DNA of 19,454 nt from an uncultured Clostridia bacterium. GTDB lineage: Bacteria > Bacillota > Clostridia > TANB77 > CAG-508. The stretch is taken from assembly GCA_934148985.1 (NCBI GenBank), contig CAKPDO010000030.1, positions 1 through 19,454 on the forward strand, in the 5' to 3' direction. Every line of letters starts with the position of its first letter. Positions within the stretch are counted from its first letter, which is position 1. The notes under the pieces are model-generated. The model did not search any database. It had not been told where the DNA came from and was given only the letters and a program-made list of their open reading frames with translations. Shown piece after piece: positions 7,723-13,950 of this stretch. The position numbers were made by a program, and so were the translations under genes.

Positions 7723-8612
7723 TTATATTTCATTGTATTTTACCAAATTTATTGCAGATTCTAAAGTTTTAGTACAACATAATTTTCCATGAGTATCCAC
7801 ATACAATAAATCTTTAATATTTGATTTTTTTCTTGCTTGATCAATATCCTCTATAACAATTTCTTTCTTAAATTCCGTTTTTTTGTCTATAATTCTAATA
7901 TCATAGCATTCTCTTTTGGACTTAAAAATTAAATATTTAATATTTTTATTTTCTAAAAAATCAATTGCCTTTCTATATGGTAATTCTTTATCAAATGCAA
8001 CATAGTCTTCTTTAGCTTCATTTGTTACTTGTATAATTATTTCTATTGCTTCAACTTCTGATATCGCATGTTTTAAATAAATATTCCAAAATTCATCTGC
8101 TAATTTTAAAGCATGAATAAATCCTTCATCTTCTGTTATATTTTCATTCCATTCAGGATTGCACAATTTAATAAAATCTGGTGATATTTTATTTTTCAAA
8201 TATTCCATTTGCATATTGTCTGTTGCATCTATATGTTGTATTAATTCTTTGTCCATATATTTAAAAACTTTATCTACATTTTTTATTTTTAAATCTTTTA
8301 AATATTCTTTTCCAAACTTTTTCCATAATAGTCCTATTGATGAATAATAAATTCCATTTTCTCTCTGTCCATTTCTAGTTTTTTGATGGTGGTCAAATTC
8401 TCCGAAGTCCTATATCATAAACTATTTTATTTTCTAGATTCCATTTTTCATTTATATATGGCACTCTTACTAAAATGATATTCTCTTTAATTTTACTAAG
8501 AAATATTGTTGATATGACATCGTCTACATGAAACTTACCAGAATGTGTTATGCAATTTGCTTTCTCAATGTCTCCGTGTTAATTTTATATTTTTATAACT
8601 GTTTTGTTGCAT
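7723..8612 (-). pseudogene. MYG1/UPF0160-family metal-dependent hydrolase, broken by two frameshifts
   Basis: Three frames together give a complete protein of about 295 aa. Frame one starts at the ATG at 8612 (MQQNSYKNIKLT), with GGAGG 8 nt upstream and its own promoter. Frame two carries ITHSGKFHVDDVISTIFLS and IVYDIG. Frame three carries EFDHHQKTRNG, GLLWKKFG, HIDATDN and the rest to the stop. HSGxFHxDD and FDHHQ are the hallmark metal-site motifs of the MYG1 family, DHH-like hydrolases reported as RNA exonucleases in eukaryotes. The frames join by removing one base at 8573-8576 and one at 8401-8404. The 534-nt ORF from 8256 is only the C-terminal 60% and lacks the metal motifs. It is either a decaying gene or carries two sequencing errors; the second possibility matters because the remaining sequence looks well conserved. 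Confidence 0.8.
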
Positions 8613-8631
8613 TTTATTTTCCTCCAACATT

Positions 8632-8660
8632 ATTATAATGTTTTACTAATAAATTTTCAA
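8632..8660 (-). promoter_or_regulatory. Promoter of the MYG1-family gene
   Basis: Minus strand TTGAAA (8655-8660), 17-nt spacer, TATAAT (8632-8637). The -10 lies inside a near-perfect palindrome (AACATTAT-T-ATAATGTT, 8627-8643), possibly an operator. The predicted transcript would start close to the GGAGG ribosome site. Confidence 0.7.
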
Positions 8661-8754
8661 CTTTTTAAAGACTCCATTTTTGTACATTATAGTTTTTACA
8701 TCTTCTCCTACAGTGTCAACGGTTATCTGTTCGTGTTATTTGTTGACATCCAAG

Positions 8755-8833
8755 GACTGGTCCTCAATTAATTGCTTATTTATGCCAGGTTGATATGTGG
8801 CTTGAGGAGTATAGGCCTAAAATTGAAATTTAA
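8755..8833 (+). pseudogene. Relic of a second asnB 3' end (79 bp)
   Basis: This segment matches 5741-5819, the last 79 bp of asnB including the stop, at 76 of 79 positions without gaps. The match stops abruptly on both sides. It encodes only 25 residues (TGPQLIAYLCQVDMWLEEYR, then PKIEI) and is preceded in frame by a TGA at 8744-8746. All three differences are synonymous third-position changes, so this was once part of a working asnB-type gene. A rho-independent terminator still follows it. The 8613-8754 stretch between the MYG1 promoter region and the relic holds a 7-bp inverted repeat (8714-8720 with 8742-8748) and no gene. Confidence 0.9.
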
Positions 8834-8841
8834 TTAAAGCA

Positions 8842-8869
8842 GAGGTTCTTTTTTAGAACCTCATTTTTT
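8842..8869 (+). terminator. Terminator behind the asnB relic
   Basis: Eight-bp perfect stem GAGGTTCT / AGAACCTC (8842-8849, 8855-8862), 5-nt loop, then A and six T on the plus strand. The same hairpin could terminate the convergent metallophosphoesterase gene, but the minus-strand T-tract is poor. Confidence 0.8.
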
Positions 8870-8896
8870 ATTTTCCATATACTAACAATTCACTTA

Positions 8897-9559
8897 TCAC
8901 AATTCCATACATTTAGCCATATACAAACAAATACTTTTTGTACCATTCTTTAATATCTCTTCACTTTCTTCATGCAAATGTCCGTGAATATGTAATGGTA
9001 TATGATTTTCATATAAATATTTAGTTATTCCTTTTAACCCATCATGTGCTGGATTATGTCTGTCTTCAGTAAATGCTTTATCATGTGTAATTAATATATC
9101 TGCACTCTTAATTTTGTTTGCAATTTCAATGCTTTCTTCATGAGTATATAATGCATAATCTTTAGAATCTTTATATTTAAATGCTCCGCTTATACCAGCT
9201 AATTTCATCCCATTTATTTCTACAACTTTGCCACCTATATCATAAATTCCATATATATTATATTTATCCCAGCTATCATGGTTTCCTAATACTCCATAAA
9301 TCTTATTAACAGGAATTATATTTAAAATTTCTTCTAAATCATTTGCTGAATGGTCCCCTAATAAAATGCAACAGTCGTAATCTTTTTGCATTTTTATATA
9401 TTTTAAATTTTCGTTATCATTCTTTAAACAGTTATGTGTATCTGCTATAAATAATATTTTTAAATTATATTTTTTTATTTTATTTGCATTGCCATATTTT
9501 TTTAATAGTTGTTCTTCATAGGATAAATTTCTGTTTAATAATTTTTTAATAATATTCAT
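8897..9559 (-). CDS. Calcineurin-like metallophosphoesterase
   Basis: The 220-aa product has all metal-binding motifs of the calcineurin-like phosphoesterase fold: DTH (Asp40, His42), GDH (68-70), GNHD (92-95), ITHD (His159) and GHLH (193-196). Residues 1-30 form a basic, helical N-terminal extension. There is no signal peptide, so it is probably cytosolic. The substrate is unknown; small members of this type act on cyclic nucleotides, phosphodiesters or phosphoproteins. Its ATG overlaps the stop of the upstream 93-aa gene in an ATGA junction, so translation is coupled and the two proteins are likely made together. Confidence 0.9.
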   Translation of the reverse strand: MNIIKKLLNRNLSYEEQLLKKYGNANKIKKYNLKILFIADTHNCLKNDNENLKYIKMQKDYDCCILLGDHSANDLEEILNIIPVNKIYGVLGNHDSWDKYNIYGIYDIGGKVVEINGMKLAGISGAFKYKDSKDYALYTHEESIEIANKIKSADILITHDKAFTEDRHNPAHDGLKGITKYLYENHIPLHIHGHLHEESEEILKNGTKSICLYMAKCMEL

Positions 9560-9837
9560 TTTTTTATTTTCCTCGTTTCATTTGGCCACTGTCCAAAGAA
9601 ATCTATATGTTTATCATAATTTTCTTTTGGAGTAGACTTTACAATATCAATTATTTCTTCAGCAGTAATATTTTCTTGTTCAACTTTTATACCAAATATA
9701 TATGTATGGCCATAATGGTCCATTTCTACTATATTTCTTAGTTGAATATTATTCTTTTCTAATACTTCGTTTGTAAAATTGTTAATTTTTTTCAATCTTT
9801 TTACAGCCTTTTCGAATCCTTCCTTCGATAAACTCAT
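9556..9837 (-). CDS. Small hypothetical protein coupled to the phosphoesterase
   Basis: I do not recognise this 93-aa protein. The N-terminal third is helical and basic (KAVKRLKKINNFTNEVL). The middle is a likely beta segment (HTYIFGIKVEQENI), followed by a helix (AEEIIDIVKSTPKENY). It has no signal peptide, membrane helix or cysteines. GGAGGAG lies before the ATG and the promoter at 9890-9918 precedes it. The ATGA overlap with the phosphoesterase gene suggests a functional link, such as a partner or regulator, but nothing in the sequence shows what it does. Confidence 0.75.
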   Translation of the reverse strand: MSLSKEGFEKAVKRLKKINNFTNEVLEKNNIQLRNIVEMDHYGHTYIFGIKVEQENITAEEIIDIVKSTPKENYDKHIDFFGQWPNETRKIKK

Positions 9838-9889
9838 TTTTGCTCCTCCTTATTTAAAATTTCAATGATTATAAAACTCCATACTTGTT

Positions 9890-9918
9890 ATTTTAGCATA
9901 GAATTTTTTCCAAGACAA
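9890..9918 (-). promoter_or_regulatory. Promoter of the 93-aa / phosphoesterase operon
   Basis: Minus strand TTGTCT (9913-9918), 17-nt spacer, TAAAAT (9890-9895), with an extended -10 TGC in front. Confidence 0.55.
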
Positions 9919-9923
9919 TAACT

Positions 9924-9953
9924 AAAAATAGCTAAGTCCTACAACCTAGCTAT
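9924..9953 (-). terminator. Terminator of the one-TM protein gene
   Basis: Nine-bp stem with one G-U pair on the minus strand (9928-9936 with 9945-9953), 8-nt loop, then TTTTT including the stem-end base. It lies 35 nt after the stop at 9989. Confidence 0.75.
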
Positions 9954-9988
9954 AATATATATATTGGGAATTATTATGTTAAACTAAA

Positions 9989-10324
9989 TTAATTATTTGC
10001 CCATCTTAGCATTTTGATGTCCTTGTATTTTTCCAATACAGTATTATATTTTTCGTATTCGTCTTCCCATAATGCATTAGGCACTTTGTCAAAAGCGTTA
10101 AATATCTCTTCAGCTTCTTTTAAATATATCAATTGTTCTTGTACACTTAATTTTTCATAATGCTTTGAAAAAGCATATAATCTATCTAAAGTTTGGTTAG
10201 CTTCAATAAAGCTCCAAAAATCTTTTACATTCATTCCAAACATTTTAATCTGAAATACCGCATATGCAATTAATGCAAATATTATAAATATTAAAATATA
10301 TATTAAAATTCCAATACCTTTCAT
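9989..10324 (-). CDS. Small hypothetical protein with one membrane helix
   Basis: I do not recognise this 111-aa protein. The start is set at the ATG at 10324 (MKGIGIL) rather than the GTG nine bases upstream, because AGAGGTG then lies about 6 nt ahead of the ATG. Residues 4-25 form one hydrophobic helix, leaving a soluble C-terminal domain of about 85 residues. That domain is predicted helical and acidic (EKLSVQEQLIYLKEAEEIF, YEKYNTVLEKYKDIKML). A single-pass anchor with a helical cytosolic domain is the likely topology. It is transcribed divergently from the CDF transporter and ends at its own terminator. Confidence 0.7.
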   Translation of the reverse strand: MKGIGILIYILIFIIFALIAYAVFQIKMFGMNVKDFWSFIEANQTLDRLYAFSKHYEKLSVQEQLIYLKEAEEIFNAFDKVPNALWEDEYEKYNTVLEKYKDIKMLRWANN

Positions 10325-10362
10325 CTTAATCACCTCTAATAAAATTTCCTTAGTACATATAA

Positions 10363-10391
10363 ATTATACCACTTTTGTAAAAAAAATGCAA
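10363..10391 (-). promoter_or_regulatory. Promoter of the one-TM protein gene
   Basis: Minus strand TTGCAT (10386-10391), 17-nt spacer, TATAAT (10363-10368). Confidence 0.7.
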
Positions 10392-10398
10392 CAGTTTT

Positions 10399-10439
10399 GT
10401 AATATTGTTGTAATATTGTTGTAATATTGTTGTAATTTT
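10399..10439. repeat. 11-bp tandem repeat between divergent promoters
   Basis: GTAATATTGTT is repeated exactly three times (10399-10409, 10410-10420, 10421-10431), with a partial fourth copy to 10439. The spacing is close to one DNA helical turn. The repeat lies between the -35 of the one-TM gene and the -35 of the CDF gene. Confidence 0.9.
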
Positions 10440-10450
10440 TTCTATTTTTC

Positions 10451-10479
10451 TTAACATTTTTATTTAATTATGATATACT
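10451..10479 (+). promoter_or_regulatory. Promoter of the CDF transporter gene
   Basis: Plus strand TTAACA (10451-10456), 17-nt spacer, TATACT (10474-10479), 45 nt before the ATG. No metal riboswitch such as yybP-ykoY was recognised in the short leader. Confidence 0.7.
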
Positions 10480-10524
10480 AGATTTTATATTTCATAAAAA
10501 TTTTATAAAAGGGATGATATTTAG

Positions 10525-11388
10525 ATGGATGATAATCGTTTTAAACAAACAAAAAAAGTTGGCATTTTAGGTATTTTAGGTAACATATTTTTATTAATTA
10601 TAAAAGGAACAATTGGATTTGCAACCAAAAGTCAAGCAATGATAGCTGATAGTATAAATTCAGCAGGTGATATATTTGCTTCACTTATGACATTTATTGG
10701 AAATAAAATATCAAGTGTGCCACAAGACTCTGACCATAATTTCGGACACGGAAAAGCTGAATATATCTTCTCAATGTTCATTGGATTATCAATGATTATG
10801 ATAAGTTTCAAATTACTTTATGACTCTATAAAAACATTGATATTTGGAAGTGAACTAGAATTTTCTTGGTTACTTGTAGTAACTTGTTTTATAACAATAG
10901 GAACAAAACTTTTTTTATATCTATATACAAAAGCCTCGGCAAAAAAATTTGACAATATTTTACTAAATGCTAATATGAATGACCACAGAAATGACTGTAT
11001 TGTAACAACTTTCACTCTAATTTCTGTTTTACTTACATTAAAAGGAATCTATTGGTTTGATAGTTTAACTGGTATTGGAATTTCTATATGGATTGGTTTT
11101 ACTGGATTTACATTTTTTATTGAAAGCTATAATGTTTTAATGGATATTTCTGTTGATGATAAAACTAAAGATTTAATTTTAGATATTGTAAATTCTTATC
11201 AAGATATCAAGGAAGTTCAAAGCATTAGTTCTTCCCCTGTTGGATATAAATATGTAATTGTTATTGTTATTTGTGTTGATGGTAATATGTCTACATTTGA
11301 CAGCCATTCTTTGGCAGATAGTGTTGAAAAAAGCGTTAGTGAACTTGATAATATTTATAAGACTATTGTGCATGTTGAGCCAGTTTGA
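10525..11388 (+). CDS. Cation diffusion facilitator, probably Mn-type efflux
   Basis: The 287-aa membrane protein has six helices and a C-terminal cytoplasmic domain of about 80 residues, the usual CDF layout. It exports divalent metal in exchange for protons. The transport site residues are Asn45/Asp49 in helix 2 (ADSINSAGD) and Asp153/Asp157 in helix 5 (NDHRND). Zinc CDFs normally have His or Asp at the first position and HxxxD in helix 5. NxxxD with DxxxD is the pattern associated with manganese exporters such as MntE, so Mn efflux is the best inference. FGHGK (73-77) is conserved in the family. AAAGGG lies before the ATG. The stop codon overlaps the first base of the 33-bp inverted repeat at 11387. 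Confidence 0.88.
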   Translation: MDDNRFKQTKKVGILGILGNIFLLIIKGTIGFATKSQAMIADSINSAGDIFASLMTFIGNKISSVPQDSDHNFGHGKAEYIFSMFIGLSMIMISFKLLYDSIKTLIFGSELEFSWLLVVTCFITIGTKLFLYLYTKASAKKFDNILLNANMNDHRNDCIVTTFTLISVLLTLKGIYWFDSLTGIGISIWIGFTGFTFFIESYNVLMDISVDDKTKDLILDIVNSYQDIKEVQSISSSPVGYKYVIVIVICVDGNMSTFDSHSLADSVEKSVSELDNIYKTIVHVEPV

Positions 11389-11464
11389 CCCAATTGGACC
11401 GGTTCTTTTTGTGCCAGTGACCCAATTGGGGCACTGGCACAAAAAGAACCGGTCCAATTGGGTC
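11387..11464. repeat. Perfect 33-bp inverted repeat between convergent genes
   Basis: Arms at 11387-11419 and 11432-11464 are exactly complementary over 33 bp, around a 12-nt centre that is itself palindromic (CCCAATTGGG). CCAATTGG occurs three times: near each end and in the centre. It fills most of the space between the CDF stop (11388) and the clpC stop (11478). As RNA it would form a very stable hairpin on either strand, so it could act as a bidirectional terminator, although the T-runs are inside the stem and not behind it. Its length, G+C content above the surroundings and nested symmetry also suit a palindromic mobile repeat (REP/MITE-like). Confidence 0.92.
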
Positions 11465-11477
11465 TTGTCCTTGTTGC

Positions 11478-13937
11478 TTACTTTATTACTATCTCATCTC
11501 CATCGCAATCAACACATGCCTCTTTACCTTTCTTAACAACGCCATCCAAAATAGCTTCAGCGATTTTATCTTCAACCAAATTTTGGATTGTTCTTTTAAG
11601 AGGTCTTGCACCAAAAGCCTTATCAATTCCCTTCTGGGCAATTAATTCTTTAACTTTAGGAGAAAATTCAATCTCGTATTTTTGAGCTTTCATTCTATTT
11701 TTCACTTCATTTAACATTAACTCTATAATCTTAGAAATCTCGTCATCATTCAACTTATGGAATACAATTATCTCATCAATACGATTTATAAATTCAGGTC
11801 TAAACTCACGTTTCAATTCTCCCATTACTTCTTTTTTGATATTTTCATACTCTTTTTGTTCATCTTTATTTTTTTCGTTATTTTTCGTTTCATTTGAAAA
11901 ACCTAAAGTCTTTTTATCAGTAATAATTCTTGCGCCAATATTAGACGTCATTATAATTACAGTGTTTTTAAAATTAACCGTTCTACCATTTGAATCTGTA
12001 AGTCTACCATCATCAAGTATTTGAAGAAGCATGTTCATCACATCTGGATGAGCTTTTTCGATTTCATCAAATAAAATTACTGAATAAGGTTTTCTTCTAA
12101 TTTTTTCAGTTAATTGACCCCCTTCTTCAAATCCTACATATCCTGGAGGAGAACCTATGAGTTTTGAAACAGAGTGAGCTTCCATATATTCAGACATATC
12201 AATTCTTATCATTGCTGATTCATCTCCAAATAAACTTTCAGCCAAAGCTTTGGATAATTCTGTTTTTCCAACACCAGTTGGTCCTAAAAATAAGAATGAA
12301 CCTATTGGCCTATTTGGATCTTTCAAACCTACTCTTCCTCTCCTTATTGCTTTGCTTACCGCTTCTACTGCTTCATTTTGACCAATTACTCTTTCATGTA
12401 ATGTTTTTTCTAGATTACGTAGTCTTTCATTTTCGTCTTCAGATATTTTTTTAGCTGGAATTCCAGTCCAAAGTGAAATTACATCAGCAATATTTTCTTC
12501 ATTTATTGTAATAACTTTCTTAGTATTTTGATTTCTCCACTTCTTTTCTTCTTTTTCATATTTTTCCCTTAAATTTTTTTCCTCATCTCTTAGTGATGCC
12601 GCTTTTTCAAACTTTTGACAACGAACAGCCTCTTCCTTATCTTTAGAAATTCTATCTATTTCTTCTTGCATTTCCTTTAAATTGTCAGGCTCTGTATAAG
12701 TTTGAAGTCTTGCCTTTGACGAAGCTTCATCAATCAAATCAATTGCTTTATCTGGCAAAAATCTATCATTTATATACCTCTCAGATAAAGTAACAGCCGC
12801 TTCAATTGCCTCATCTGTAATTTTTACATTATGATGTGCTTCATATTTATCCCTTATTCCTTTTAAAATAGTAATAGTATCTTTTTCGCTCGGTTCATTT
12901 ACAGTAACTGGGCTAAATCTACGTTCCAATGCTGTATCTTTTTCTATATATTTTCTATATTCGCTAATTGTAGTTGCTCCAACTAATTGGATCTCACCTC
13001 TTGCAAGCATTGGCTTTAAAATATTGGCGGCATCAATTGCTCCTTCGGCTGAACCAGCTCCAACTATTGTATGAATTTCATCAATGAATAATATTACATC
13101 TCCTGCTTTTTTTACTTCTCCCAATGCCTTTTTTATTCTTTCTTCAAAATCTCCCCTATATTTTGCACCAGCTACCATTCCAGAAATATCCATGCTTACA
13201 ACTCTTTTATTTTTTAAGACTTCTGGGACATCTCCCAAATTAATTTTTTGTGCCAATCCCTCTACTATTGCTGTTTTACCAACGCCAGGTTCGCCTATCA
13301 AACAAGGGTTATTTTTTGTTCTTCTTGAAAGAATTTGAATAACTCTTTCGATTTCTTTACTTCTACCAACTACAGGGTCCAATTTTCCATCTTTAGCTTT
13401 CTTTGTTAAATCCTCCCCAAATTGATTTAATGTTGGTGTTGAATTAAAACTTCCATTTGTTTTATTGCTTACCTGACTTTCCTTAGATACATCTTCAGTG
13501 TCATTTATAACATTTGCAACATCATTATATAATTTAGGTAATTCCACATCTAAATCTAGCAAAATCCTAACAGCAATACTATCACCTTCTCTTAAAATTC
13601 CCATCAATAAGTGTTCTGTTCCTATATAATCATATCCTAATTTTCTTGCCTCAATAAAACTATTTTCTATAACTCTCTTTGTTCTTGGAGTAAAGCCCAA
13701 AGTATCAGTTCCTGTAATTACCTCTTTACCTATCATTTCAACAATTTTTGCCTCAACATCTTCTGCTTTTATTCCCTGATTTTGTAAAACTCTACTTGCA
13801 ACTCCGGCTCCTTCTTTTATCAGTCCATATAAAATATGTTCTGTTCCTATATAATTATGTCCAAGAGATATAGCTTCATCTTGTGCCAATTCAATCGCCT
13901 TTTTGGCTCTCGATGTAAATTTATATATCATATTCAT
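11478..13937 (-). CDS. clpC: ATP-dependent Clp protease ATP-binding subunit ClpC
   Basis: Hsp100 unfoldase of about 819 aa that feeds substrates to ClpP. The N-terminal double Clp-N domain (about 1-145) keeps both GTEH segments that in B. subtilis ClpC bind phosphoarginine. AAA domain 1 has Walker A GEPGVGKT (216-223) and VILFIDE. A middle coiled region with a UVR-like stretch (around 440-465) would bind McsB or MecA-type adaptors. AAA domain 2 has GPTGVGKT (553-560) and VILFDE (621-626). TLGF, about 45 residues later, is the ClpP-docking loop. The ATG at 13937 is chosen, with AAAGG 6 nt ahead; a GTG lies one codon upstream and another ATG two codons downstream. It is the last gene of the ctsR operon. 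Confidence 0.97.
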   Translation of the reverse strand: MNMIYKFTSRAKKAIELAQDEAISLGHNYIGTEHILYGLIKEGAGVASRVLQNQGIKAEDVEAKIVEMIGKEVITGTDTLGFTPRTKRVIENSFIEARKLGYDYIGTEHLLMGILREGDSIAVRILLDLDVELPKLYNDVANVINDTEDVSKESQVSNKTNGSFNSTPTLNQFGEDLTKKAKDGKLDPVVGRSKEIERVIQILSRRTKNNPCLIGEPGVGKTAIVEGLAQKINLGDVPEVLKNKRVVSMDISGMVAGAKYRGDFEERIKKALGEVKKAGDVILFIDEIHTIVGAGSAEGAIDAANILKPMLARGEIQLVGATTISEYRKYIEKDTALERRFSPVTVNEPSEKDTITILKGIRDKYEAHHNVKITDEAIEAAVTLSERYINDRFLPDKAIDLIDEASSKARLQTYTEPDNLKEMQEEIDRISKDKEEAVRCQKFEKAASLRDEEKNLREKYEKEEKKWRNQNTKKVITINEENIADVISLWTGIPAKKISEDENERLRNLEKTLHERVIGQNEAVEAVSKAIRRGRVGLKDPNRPIGSFLFLGPTGVGKTELSKALAESLFGDESAMIRIDMSEYMEAHSVSKLIGSPPGYVGFEEGGQLTEKIRRKPYSVILFDEIEKAHPDVMNMLLQILDDGRLTDSNGRTVNFKNTVIIMTSNIGARIITDKKTLGFSNETKNNEKNKDEQKEYENIKKEVMGELKREFRPEFINRIDEIIVFHKLNDDEISKIIELMLNEVKNRMKAQKYEIEFSPKVKELIAQKGIDKAFGARPLKRTIQNLVEDKIAEAILDGVVKKGKEACVDCDGDEIVIK

Positions 13938-13950
13938 CACTTACCTTTCT

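Noticed and set aside
8159..8347. Plus-strand 62-aa ORF inside the MYG1-family gene
   Set aside because: It is antisense to conserved MYG1 sequence (GLLWKKFG, IDATDN) and has no ribosome site.
8680..8752. Minus-strand reading frame ITVDTVGEDVKTIMYKNG between the relic and the MYG1 promoter
   Set aside because: It has no start or ribosome site, stops lie on both sides, and no family was recognised; probably chance.
5905..8833. CRISPR array or transposon ends flanking the accessory block
   Set aside because: No repeat-spacer pattern, transposase or terminal inverted repeats were found; the only shared flank is the asnB tail.
11179..11685. Three overlapping ORFs (92, 92 and 75 aa) running through the 33-bp palindrome
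   Set aside because: They overlap the CDF and clpC coding ends in other frames and have no ribosome sites. The palindrome is a non-coding structure.
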